Shown here: positions 46,009 through 57,808 of the stretch, piece after piece | How the letters are laid out: each line of letters opens with the position of its first letter | Numbering within the stretch: position 1 is the stretch's first letter | Origin: Datisca glomerata | Lineage: Eukaryota; Streptophyta; Magnoliopsida; Cucurbitales; Datiscaceae | Assembly (NCBI GenBank): GCA_003255025.1 | Contig: QANY01009128.1 | Coordinates: 613,547-677,546, forward strand | Direction of reading: 5' to 3' | Length of the DNA stretch: 64,000 bases | Program-made: the position numbers and the translations under genes | Notes under the pieces: model-generated | The model's database searches: none | Seen by the model: only the letters and a program-made list of their open reading frames with translations | Told to the model about the DNA's origin: nothing

Positions 46009-48197
46009 CTACTCGTCCTTTTCCTTCTCATTTTCCTTTTCCTTGTGTTCACCAAGAACAAATTCTACATACAAATCCTTGAGAGCAATCACAACTGTTG
46101 TAATCAGCGGCCCCATAATCGCACCCTGATTAAACAAACAACACTTAAAACTACTCAACTCTTCCAAACCACTCTCATAATTTGAACATAACACTTCAAC
46201 AGAAATTCATGCCATTATTGCTAAACTGGTTCACTGATGGGATTATCATTACAGAGGCACAGCATTATCAAGAATTTGCATACTAGTCAAAAACGAATGT
46301 AATTGCAGAGAATAATAATGAATACACAAGGAAAGGAAAAAATGAAAATAAAGCTACACTATACCTCCAATGCTGATGGGAACAATGTCATTCCACCAAT
46401 GACGCTAAGCCCGATCAGGTAATCGCTATGTCCAGGTATATCCTCTTGAATATCCGATGCACCATAATCCATAAGCGCAAGGTGAATAACTGACAAACTG
46501 ATTGCTACTATATATCTACCTTCCACCACCAGCTGCAAAGCTGCTGGTATTGTCGCAAACCATGTTGGAAAGATTGGTAATAACGGACTGACGAATGCAA
46601 GGACAGTTGACATGTATACGAAATGTATTTTATAGAGTCTAAACAAAAGCCATGTGAGACATCCGTGATAAACTGCAAGCTCAGCCGTGGCCAAAAGAAC
46701 CCCCGAAACAGCATTATCAAGAACTTCAACACATCTACCTCTCGTAAATTTTGACATGGGGAGCATATTTACAACTTGCTCAGTCACCCCACCGGATTCT
46801 GATGTGATAAGAGAATATAGAACCCAGAAGAAAACTACTGACTGAGACACAAAGTTGAAGACCTCAACAGCTCCAGAGACGATAGAGTTTCCAATCGAAA
46901 ACACGAGTTTTCCGCTACCTCCTACCACTAATATACCACTAGAGAATACATGTTTTGCTACATCCATCCCTCGAACAGCATATCCTTTCGCCTTCTCGAC
47001 TACATCCACCCTGGTGATTATCAATTCTCTAATTAGTGCATCAGATTCTGTATATATCTGTCCCCATTCCCTATTACTCACCCGATTTCTCAAACTTATA
47101 AACTTCTCTGCATATGGTGATGGACTAATCAAAGCTGTCGAAGGCCCTGAAGAGTTACCAGCTGGAGTTGCTATAACAAAATGCTTAACCCCATTCACGA
47201 ATTCTGCCATGTTATATTGCACTGCCAAGCTATCGATATTCTCCAAAACTGTCTGGTAAAACTTAGTAGTGTAATTATCTACCATTCCAGGTACGTTATT
47301 GTCTTCCATCCACTTCTTAAAACCAATCTTCTCTGCGTAATTACTCTCTTCGACATGTACTTTCAATGATATCATTGCATCTTTGCCCTCAACTCCAATC
47401 TTATATGAGAAGAGAAGAAGTCCGACTAAAAATCCAACTATCATAGCAACAATTAATCCGATTGCCACAACCGTCTTCAACCTTTTCAATATCTTTCTCG
47501 TGAAAATAGCACTGATTGCAGTGCGACGGAAGCTAGAGCTCCTAAGCGACGATATGGTCGCATTTACTGTCTTAGAACTTAAAACGAAGCCTAATCCAAG
47601 GAGTGCTACAGACACAACAGCACCAAGATTCTCATATGCAATTACAAATAACCATAATGAAAGAAGCCATCTTAACAACTTCGAAAATGCACTTCGATTT
47701 CGCATCGAATTCTCTGATTTAGGCCTCCTGAGAATAACCCGGAAACAAACCTCACGGATTTCAACGAGGGTATCTAAAAAAACTCGAAACACAGCAAAAG
47801 GGATGGCCAAAATAGTGTCGGTGAGACCCGAGTTGAGGGGCTCAGACCAAAATTCAACAATGGTTTGTTGAATGCCTCTGAGAGGGATGGAACAAAGCAT
47901 AGCCCATTGAAGGGGTTTGAGATATTCCTCTAAAAGCTTGAAGAGAGTGTAGAGGATGAAAATGGAAAAGGCAAGGCCAGCATGAGCCATGGCTATGTAG
48001 AGAGCGAGTCGTACCTCAGGATCATCACCACCTGATGAGAAGGACGATTTCGATTTTGATTCAGACGATGGTGGATTCTGGGGGGACTGAGGGGCCGAGC
48101 TTGGTTTTCGGATTGAAGCGGATCTGAACATGTCCTGCCATGGAGGACTCCAAGTGTTTGAATCCGTATTTGGGTCCGTATATGGAACAAGTTCCAT
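46009..48197 (-). CDS. TMEM245-like multi-pass membrane protein (At5g55960-like)
   Basis: Two exons join in phase 0 on the minus strand: 48197-46365 (611 codons) and 46125-46009, giving 649 residues. The first exon stays open past its donor (gag, then gtatag), so an ORF reading alone would give a false end at 46359. About eight or more hydrophobic spans are visible, including [20 protein letters not shown] (about 65-85), a cluster at 175-215, [20 protein letters not shown] (about 240-262) and several from 450 to 600. The N-terminus is Ser/Pro-rich and polar; the C-terminal tail [12 protein letters not shown] is charged. The family is related to bacterial AI-2E-type membrane proteins; its transport role in plants is not established. 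Confidence 0.85.
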
Positions 48198-49226
48198 TTT
48201 ACAGAGACAAAAATTTCAGGACAAAATCAGAATACCCAGCTGTGAGAGAGAGAGAGAGTCAGTGGAAAAAGAAAGAAGAAGCGGGATATTGTTTTACGCA
48301 GGAGATGAATTTGTGGTGTTAGAATTAATAGTGATAAAATGATTGTAGAACTGGTTGTTTGCTTGCTTTTAGCTTTATCTATACTCGTCAACTACAAAGT
48401 CAATGATTGACAGACAATTTTGATGTTCCCGAAAAGCTGACCCGTTTGCTACTCCATAATTTCTTTCTCCCCCCCTTCTATTTTCTCAACAAAAAGCTTC
48501 TCCTTTTAGCTTTTTCTTACTTGTGTCAACCTTTTCGGGTTAGTAATTGGCTGATTTCTATATAAAAAAATGTATCGGAATAAAAGAAATCAATAATAAA
48601 TTCCTCAACAATGACAAAACCACTTATCAATATTATCATCACATATATAGCTTCTATTCAATCTTAATGATTCTCAATAGTGATGATATTCACAGCTCAA
48701 AACTGGATTTTTTTTTATTTTACTCTGTTTTGTGGTGCTATCCTTATCATTCTCATGCTATTGTCACTCACTTCCTCTATATTCATTAAATGATTCTCAT
48801 TATTATATCTTTTTTTTCAAATGACTACCAAATATTCAAATTTCTAATATATGTAGTCAAAATTCAAAACATATCATTTCGAAGAATGTCGACTTCTAAA
48901 GAAATCTAGCATTTCATTGATAAAGAGTGTGAATGCCATGAAAGAAACAAACAATATTTTAAAGATATTTCTTGTATGCTATAAATTATTTAAGAATAAA
49001 ATGAGATTCATTAATTGTAAAAGAAAATATTTATAAACAAATTGAAGTTACTACTTCCAAACTAATCAGCTGTACAATCAGAGTTCCTACCTTCACTTTC
49101 AAATATCATTCCACAATTAACAAACTAATAGCATTGTTTAAACAATCCCATCACAGTTTTTTTTACCCATTTCACCTTCATTCATATAAAATAAAACATT
49201 TAACTCCTCTCTGTCCATCGCTAAAC
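48198..49226. other. Intergenic region between TMEM245-like and OPT genes
   Basis: Holds the promoter and leader of the TMEM245-like gene, with a GA-rich stretch at 48244-48258, and the 3' end of the OPT gene. No other gene is supported. Confidence 0.6.
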
Positions 49227-52200
49227 TCAAAGAACGGGACATCCTGTAACCTTAACCCCAGGTGCTGTTGGGCATTTGGCCAACGGACAATGGTCGTCGT
49301 TGTCGAGACCCCACCATTCAGGTCCAATTATATCCTTAGATTGGAGAGCGAAATAGAGCAGAATTGCCATAAAGGCAAGCCCGGCATCCAAAGCAGCTGA
49401 CAATATATAGTTATGTCTTGCCCACCATCCTTTGAACTTTCTGTAAACATAAAAGTTGAAGAAAATACCAACTGCCCCCCATGCCCAATAGTTCACCGTT
49501 CGTGCCGGTGGAATCCCCCCTGATCCCGCTAAGATGATTGGAAAATTGATAAGCTGAATCCACCTTTTTTCGGGATACTTGCGAGAAAGATACCAAACGG
49601 GGACAGGAGCAAGCAAGCCAATTAGAAAGAACCAATTCATCTCTGGATAAATTCCTTTCTTTGTGAACATTCTGCCTGGACCTACAACTCCCCATATGAT
49701 TGATGCATTGTAGAAAACATCATCACCTGGACATGTCCATGGACTTCCTTCTGGCAACAGATCTGTATCACATATGTTCTCTACTGTTGTTAGAAGCCAC
49801 CATGCTGTGCCAAAGTATACACTAGAAGCGACTACGGTTCCAACTAACTGCACAACGAACATGGATCTGGGAGGGATCTTCATATAGTGTCCTAATTTAA
49901 AGTCACTAACAAACATGAGTGCCTGTGACATGCTAATATAGCCATACGTCTTAAATGTCACATTAGCAAGTGGCTTCCCTGGGTACATATATCCTATGAT
50001 GAGCTCCGTGATCACGTTCAATCCCGGTTGCTACACATAAATGAAAGATGCATCAATTCATCAATTCACTTTAATGAGAATGATTTAATTAATATATACA
50101 CAATTTGAGTTGAATCATATATATTAGACAGTACTAAGCACCATGTTTGTGGTGGCTTGAATAATTCCGATGGGCAAAGTGAAGAAGAGTGCAATGGCAC
50201 AAGCAAGTATAAGTCCCCACCATGGAAGTTGGAGTTGCTTGTCAAAGCCTTCACAAGCATACAAAGAAAGAACAAACATTAATATCAAAATAACGTAGAA
50301 CCACCATTGAGGCACTTCTTTATAGTTCTTCTTCATCAGCCTCGTGTGCACGTCGCCTAGCTGATTCCCCAAAGCATCTGTCGTTCTTCTCCACAGCTGC
50401 CATATTGCCCTGCTCGTATTTTTCACAAAAACAGTAAGATCATGACATACATTATTGCACAAAAGAACTGAGATGGATTTCATAATGATAGGATACTTAC
50501 TTCCCATGGAAAAGTACAACATGTGAAACAGTTGCTGTTAAGGTTGCGAAGCTCAACCCGTAATTATAAGCAAAGAGTACGCTCAGATAGAGTTTGCTGT
50601 AGCCGTTATAGGCGACTTCATCAAGCTGAAAAGTTTTGTCGTTCAGAATTCGACTGATGTTGTAGGTTTTACCAGTGGAGTCGAAAGTGTGAGAGGATAT
50701 TAAGGGGAATCGTCTAGCTTCGTACGCGTTAGTCCAGTAAGCAATAGGGAGCACAATATAAATGACCACCACAAATCCAATTAAGGTATTTACAATGGCA
50801 AAACCAGGAGTGGCCAATGGACTGCCCAAGAAGCCAGCAACAGTGGACCAATCAATGCCAAATGAACCAATGCCTAAGCCATGGAGCCCAGAGCCAATCT
50901 GTTGAGCAAGGATGGAGTCCTTCCATACGAGACACACAAATGATATGGTCGTTATGGACGGAAAAAGATAGCTCGGGACTATGTAGTATGCAAAACTACA
51001 TATGAAAACCAGGAAGAAGAACTGTAGCCGAGTACGCCCTCCTTTAGGTCTCTTCTCTTTCTCGTGCAACGCCCTGTCAAGGTATTTCACAGCAAATTTC
51101 ATATTTAGTACGACTACAATTCATCAGTTCATATATTATCCAGTCAGTCGTTTTGTTTCAACGCCAAAGCGGTAAGTAAATTAAAAGTTGTACCTGAACA
51201 AAGAGACCTGGACAAGGTTTGCAGGCCACCACATGTAAGGGGAATCAACAAGGAATTGTCTGAACAAACCAGCCCATCCATATCCAAGCATCTGTTAATT
51301 TTCATTTTTACAGAAATCAGTTCCTTCTGTCAATGTTATTCAATTCTAGATCTTAAAGAACACAAAACTGGATAATCATCTTCCAAACTACAAATAGATA
51401 ATTCGGAAAATGTCATTAATGAACATCATTTGACCTGTGTAGTTTGTGACAGCAACATGGCTGCTACAGGATGAAGATTCCTATGATAGAAAGCCTTCAC
51501 GATCGTAACAATATTCAAAGCGTAAACACTGTTCGATCCTGAGTTGGCAAATATGGTGATCAGAACGTGTTCTTTCAAGGTGAAACGCCCCGGATTCAAC
51601 GAAAAAGACCATTTCGTGAACGGAACTGGGATCGATTTTTTCGGGAGAGTTGCAGCCATTAGCTTTCCAAGAGGAAGAACAAGAATTTGTGCAGAGACTG
51701 AGGAGACATAAAGCTGATTCTGACGGTAACCAAAAAATTGGTTCACAAATGCAAGAAGAGCGCATGATAAGAGACCAAGAACCCATGTTCTGAATGTCAA
51801 GGCTGGCTCTGATGGGTCATCTGTTGGTGGAACTGTCAATCTTACTTCCTCAATTGGGCAATCATCCACCTCCTTTTCTCCTACATCAAACAATAATTAA
51901 AATTTAATTAACGGACACCCATTAATGATTTAAAATTAAAAAGAAAGATCTGAATTCATGGCCCATGATCATCAACATAGATAAAATTATAAAACATAGA
52001 TTCCTATTACCATGGATTCTAGTTCTAATCATTACCAGATTTAAAATACAAAGTTATATTAAAAAATTATTTTCAAACATCAAAAGGACAAGAGAAAAAA
52101 ACTATCTTTGCTTTCACCATTTTTCATGGATGTAAAAACCGAAAACTTCAGAACAGATTTACTTGGACGAACATTTAGTGGGCAAGACCCTTTTTTTATT

Positions 52201-52360
52201 AAACAAACCAAAGAATCAGAACAAAACAATAAAAATGCATAAAGAAGAAAGCCAAAGAGAAACAAGAGATTGTATGTATACCATTTATGTCAATATCAAA
52301 ACCAAGCTTCTCCTCTGGAAACTTGGACTGAGGGATCTCACCTTCCAAGCTCCCTGTCAT
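49227..52360 (-). CDS. Oligopeptide transporter, OPT family (OPT1/OPT5-like)
   Basis: Six exons join in phase on the minus strand: 52360-52282, 51880-51435, 51291-51194, 51073-50501, 50409-50142 and 50030-49227, giving 755 residues, the usual plant OPT size. Family motifs are present: [20 protein letters not shown] (the NPG motif, about residue 130) and [18 protein letters not shown] (the KIPPR motif, about residue 525). Other typical stretches are [20 protein letters not shown] and [20 protein letters not shown]. About 14-16 membrane spans are expected. OPT proteins use proton gradients to import tetra- and pentapeptides, or metal or glutathione conjugates, at the plasma membrane. Substrate and exact subgroup are not settled by sequence. 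Start [13 protein letters not shown] is in a short first exon after a GA-rich leader. Confidence 0.93.
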
Positions 52361-52448
52361 CTCTCTTTCTCTCTCCCTCTCTGTCTCTCTCCTCTTCCTG
52401 GTACAAAAACAATCACAGATTCCTCGGTGGTTCTAACTTTCAAGCAGC

Positions 52449-52457
52449 TTTATAAAA
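52449..52457 (-). promoter_or_regulatory. TATA-box-like site of the OPT gene
   Basis: The word ttttataaa on the minus strand lies about 90 bases upstream of the start codon and is followed by a purine-rich leader (52361-52402) typical of plant 5' untranslated regions. Confidence 0.45.
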
Positions 52458-54032
52458 ATAAGATACTCTTTTTTTTGTCTTTAATATTTAATGTTGCAAA
52501 TTGCCTGACTCTCTGCAAAACAAAAATATATAAAGAAGACGCATGCACATTCACAGTCTGTCAAATACCAAAAAGATCAGAAATTGTCTCATAAAAAATG
52601 CTGTAAATCCTCAAAATAGGAAAAGAAAGGTCAAAGATTCAAATCCTATATATAGATACTCTGATAATTACGCATTTGTGAATCTCTATTTGTGTTTAAG
52701 TTTATATTCTTAGTAAACATGAACCTACCCTGTTTTTCAAGCATCATTGACTTTTTATTCATGTGAATGTCGAATGCTATGAATTTTATCTATCTGTTGG
52801 GGGCTCCTTAATGAATGGGAGGTCGGTTTTAAAGTTGGTTAGTTAGCTATAAACGTTTAAGGATGAAGAAGGATCACAGCTATTTTATCTCAAAAAATAC
52901 AAAAAATCAATGCTTTTCATTAAAGCCTATGTGAAATTAGCACTATTACATATTTCATATTTGCCCATAAATCATGTGAAATAAAATGATGACTTAAATC
53001 TCGACCGTAGAAAAATATGACTCGAACTCATGATATTATAATATGAGTGTAGAATATTGTGTCAACCCATTTGATCATCATATTTCTTAACTTAATTACT
53101 ATTTACGTTGTTATTTACATAGAATATTTGTTCTCACGTAATTTAGTTAGACAAGCATAGTGCGACATTATTAATTAACATAGATTGATAATAGCCGTTA
53201 CTTAAGGGTAGATATATGTCGGATTCTTTTTTGTCAATTAGAAAATTTAAATACTAAAAGAAGAGATTTACTCTACTCAAGTTTGAAATTCGTTGTTGCC
53301 AAATTTGTTTTATCTTAATTTGGCTACTATCTTTATCTTGTTATTATAATTTTATATATTGATTTGTGTGCCAAAATTTAAAATCTAAATCATCCAGTTT
53401 TTTTAGTAAGTCAGAGTCTTGACCTCTCGATGGATATAAAGAGAGAAAGAGATAAATGAACATCTTAAGTTGTATATAAGATGAGACTTAAATTAATTAA
53501 AGTTATAATAGTGTTTTTACGTGGATTACGATTTAGAATAAATTGTGCTTAATTAAATAATATGGAAATATTTATAAAGAGTATTTTGACAATCATTTTT
53601 GAGAAATCTAGACACTTGCGGATATGATATCTAATTCCTAGAAAAACTCTGATAAAATGTCCTTTTAAAAGTGGACATCATTATATTAATTAGCATAAAA
53701 TGATTCGGTGAAGAAAAAGAAAATAAGGTGTGAATGACGATAGATATGATAAAAGCATGAAATTGATATCAGGGATTAATACTGTTTTCCTATTTATTTT
53801 TTGAGAAAGCTAGTATATTTTTATGAGAAATCAATTAATTTAGCCATGCAACTGCAACTGCAAGTGCAGGCAGCAGTAAGCTTTACTGCAGATAGTCGCG
53901 AAGGGACAACTTGCTAAATAATATTAGGAACAAAATTAATATTTTTTTAGCAGTGAGATTACAAAACCTTATTGAACTTCAATTGGGCGTTGTGATGTGG
54001 TTTTGACTTGTGATCTTGAATCTACCTACCTC
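52458..54032. other. Intergenic AT-rich region upstream of the OPT gene
   Basis: Likely promoter sequence near its left edge. Nothing else recognisable; a short direct repeat, aactgcaactgcaagtgcag, is near 53851. Confidence 0.55.
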
Positions 54033-54107
54033 AACTTTGTTAAGTATAGTTAGTTGTTAGTGTTGGTCTATTATTAGTTAAATGTTTAATTGTCTTTTTG
54101 CTATCTT

Positions 54108-57100
54108 ATCTTTTTATAAATATCGTCTAAATCTTTACCTCTATCTAATATTTTTTGTATTTCTCAATTATCTGTCAAATTGTTATCCGTTTACTAGTTA
54201 TGTATTGAGCATAATTGTATGTTTAGTTTTGATACTTCTTGTTTCTGGATTCAAGAGAGGGAAACATGAACCCTTTTGCATAAAATGACTATATATAAAT
54301 AAACTCTATCCTATACCTAAAAATATGTCTTCTTCATTGAATGTTGCATTTTTTAGCTCCAAACAACCTGATTTTCTTTGACATTTTCGTTTAGGCCATC
54401 CTAGTGACGAAATTGTTAAATAAATTCTCAATAAATGTAATATCTCTTGTAATGATTATGCTTTAAATGGTTGTATTTGTATTAGCTGTGTTTCTAATAA
54501 AATGTCAAGATTTCCTGTTGGTACTTCTGAATCTGTCTCTACTTATCCTTTATCACTCATTCATTCAGATGTTTGGGGTCCTTCTCCCACTGTTTCTGTT
54601 TTAGGATATAGATACTATGTTTTATTTATTAATAATATGACTCATTTCACATAGTTATTTTCTATTAAAAATAAATCTGATGTTTTGTCTGTCTTTAAGA
54701 GCTTCCAACCCCTTGTTGAGAATATGTTCTCAACTAAAATCCAAACCTTAAGGACTGATGGAGGAGGTGAGTGCTCTAGTCTTGCTTTCTAATCTTTTTT
54801 GGCTGAAAAGATATTTGGCATCAAAAGACTTGTCTCTATACACCTCAACAAAATGGAATTGCTGAGCGAAAATATAAACATTTGGTTGAGACATGCCTTA
54901 CTCTTCTTCATCGTTATTCTTTTCCTTTAAAATCTAGAATTTTGCATTTGTGACTGCCTCTTACTTAATTAACAGGATGCCAAGTTCTACTCTTAAGAAT
55001 CAATTTCCTTTTGAAATGTTATTTGGAAAGCTTACTGATTATAGTAGACTTAGAGTTTTTGGGTATGCATGTTATCCCAATCTTAGACCTTATATTCAAA
55101 ATAAATTTCAACGTAAGAGCTTACAATGTGTTTTTCTCGGATATGCTCTTAATAAAAAAGTTTATCTTTGTTTTGATAAGACTACCAATCGTTATTATAA
55201 ATCTAGAGATCTTGTATTTGATGAAAAACAGTTTCACTTTGCTACTGCTCCTCCAATGTCTACTTCCAGCAATGTTTCTACTAGTCCAACCACTTCAGGT
55301 ACAAATTATGTCTCTCTATTTCCTCTTCTTAGTATTTTACTTCATTCTAAATCCTTGTCTATGCCTGCTACTAGTCCTACTACTAATTTGAACTCCGAAG
55401 AAATAAATATTATTCATACTGGTTTGCCTTCTATTTTACCTAATCATGACGCTACGGATATATATTTCCATTCTAGCCTACATTCTGATCCGAATAATAT
55501 TAATTTTGCTGCTATTTTGCGTTCTAACTTGCATAATTCTGGACATACTACTACTAAATCTACTGAATTACATAGTAATAGATCTGAGTTATAGATTACT
55601 TCTGCTGCTGGAATTTGTGATATAATTGCTGAAAATTCTGCTACTATGCACGAGATATCCAATTCTAATTTGAATTCTAGCATGACTGATGTGCATACTA
55701 GATCTCTTCATGTTACTATTGTTGGTCCTTCCAGTGTCGATATTCTCGTGACTGCTTCTCCTATCACTAGCACTAGGAACATTACTTCACATACCAACAC
55801 GCAGTCTTTACATCCCATGCAGACTCAGTCTAAGTCTAGAATTTTCAAGAAGAAATATTTTGCTACTTCTTACACTGTTGCTGCAAATTTTGAACCCCAC
55901 TCCTTTACTACTGCTTCTAAGTGTCCTGAATGGGTTCAAGCTATGAATTCTGAATCTGCAGCTCTTATTTTCCAAAACACTTGGACCTTCATGCCTTTGC
56001 CACCCAACAAAAACCTTATTTGTTGTAGTGTACAAAATAAAGTACAACCCTAATGGGACTATAGCCTGGCATAAGGCCAGGCTTGTGCATAAGGCCAGGC
56101 TTATGGCATAAGGCGAGGCTTGTGGCAAAAGGCTATCATCAACAACCCGATCTTGACTATGATGAAACCTTTAGTCCCGTTATTAAAAGGCTCATTATTA
56201 GAATCTTGTTATCTTTAGCTGCTATCTATGGTTGGCCATTAGACAGTTTGATGTTAAAAATGTATTTCTACATGGTACATTGAATGAAGAGGTTTATATG
56301 TGTGTAAACTTAATAAATCTTTATATGGTCTAAAACAAACTCCATGAGCTTGGTTTGATAAGTTTACTAGTCACCTTCAATCTCTTGGCTTTGTTGGATC
56401 TCAAGCTGATACTTTCTTATTTGTTAATGCTTCTTCTACATCTCTCACTTATGTTTTGCTTTATGTTGATGATATTATGATTAGTGAGACATAAATATTG
56501 ATCACCTTGTTCACACTTTAAACCAGGAATTTGACATGTTTGACTTAGGTGACTTAAAATATTTCTTAGGTATTGAAATTAGTAGAATTTCTCATGGTAT
56601 ATATGCAAACAAACATAAATATGCAAAATATTTACTTCTTAAATCTGGTATGATTCAAGCCAAATCTTGTCATTCTCCTTGTTCCACTAAAACACATTTG
56701 TCTACTCATATTGATTCACTATTGTCTGATGTTACTTTATATCGTATTATTGTTTATAGTCTTCAGTATCTTACTTTTATTCGACCCGATATAAACTTTG
56801 TTGTCAATAGGGTGTGCCAATTCATGCACTCTCCTACTACTACTCACTTTGCTACTGTAAAAATGATCCTAAGGTATGTGGTAGGTACTATTAATCATGG
56901 TATTTGTTTTAAATCTGGTTCTCTTCATTTGCAGGCCTTCAGTGATGTTGGCTGGGCTGGAGATCCGGTTGATCGTAGATCAACATCGGGCTTTGTGATT
57001 TTTCTTGGATCAAATCCAATTTCTTGGTGTGCAAAGAAACAAGCTACAGTAGCCAGATCTTCAATCGAAACTGAATATAAAGCTCTAGCCAACACTGCAG

Positions 57101-57312
57101 CAGAGTTGATTTGGCTCCGCCAGATTCTTCGAGATATGCATGTCTACCAAAGTCAAGCTCCTGTTTTATACTGCAACAACACTTCTGCGATTTCTTTGGC
57201 ATCTAATCTTGTTTTCCACGCTAGGACAAAGCATGTAGAAATTGTTCGGGAACGTATGATGAAGAAAGATTTAGTGGTTAAGCATGTTTCCTCTCCAACA
57301 ACGACTTGCTAA
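54108..57312 (+). pseudogene. Copia pol remnant: protease end, integrase, reverse transcriptase, RNase H
   Basis: In order: a protease end like that of the other copy (FVFLNYLSNCYPF), a pre-integrase phrase FRLGHPSDEIVK, the integrase core around 54540-54900, and the integrase C-terminal part (54950 on) with INRMPSSTLKNQFPFEMLFG and FLGYALNKKVYLCFDK. The reverse transcriptase begins near 55900, keeps LYVDDIM near 56459, and is broken by stops and a triplicated 19-base word (56067-56125). The RNase H part (to 57312) has FSDVGWAGDPVDRRSTSGF and ETEYKALA. Stops and frameshifts rule out a working polyprotein. Confidence 0.85.
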
Positions 57313-57381
57313 TTTGTTTACCAAACCGTTGTCCACGTCTCAGTTTAGTTTTCTTAAGGAAAAACTCATCCACTCTTCCGG

Positions 57382-57397
57382 GATGAGTTTAGGGGGG
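57382..57397 (+). other. Polypurine tract
   Basis: The purine-rich word gatgagtttagggggg lies directly before the 3' LTR, as needed for plus-strand priming. Confidence 0.7.
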
Positions 57398-57596
57398 TGT
57401 TAAGCATAGTTATTTGTTAGTGTTAGCATGTTATTAGTGAAGGGCTTAATTATTTTTTTGCTATCTTGTTACTTTAAGTATGCTTGTCCTCCTTCTGTTT
57501 TATTTTGATGAGAAAATCACTTTACTCTTTTTCTCATCTCCCTTCGCTCTCTCTTTGGCTCGCCCTCTCTGTTTCATCTCTCTAAAATTCTCCACA
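57398..57596 (+). repeat. 3' LTR of the deleted Copia element
   Basis: Runs 199 bases from tgttaagcatag to ctccaca, in TG...CA form. The first part closely matches 54038-54107. Confidence 0.85.
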
Positions 57597-57808
57597 AACT
57601 TGTCTTTTTTTAATTGGGTCATCTTAGTCATTGTTTAATATTTATATCTAAAGATCCTTTAATATATTTAAAATAAAAAATATAATATAATACCATGATA
57701 CAATGATATCACAATACCTTGATGCTATAATTTATAAAAAATAAATTGATATTACGTTATTTATATTGTCGTATCATGAAAATAAGTCAGCACGTACAAT
57801 TTATTTTT

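Larger units (their letters stand above)
54038..57596 (+). mobile_element. Internally deleted Copia retrotransposon with 5-bp target duplication
   Basis: The element starts tgttaagtatag at 54038 and ends ctccaca at 57596, flanked on both sides by aactt (54033-54037 and 57597-57601), a perfect 5-bp duplication. Only about 70 bases of the 5' LTR remain (to about 54107), and they join directly to protease-region sequence, so the rest of the LTR, the primer-binding site and gag are deleted. The 3' LTR is complete. It is of the same family as the element at 27202-29010. Confidence 0.88.

Noticed and set aside
47383..47871. Plus-strand 162-residue ORF
   Set aside because: Antisense shadow of the TMEM245-like exon.
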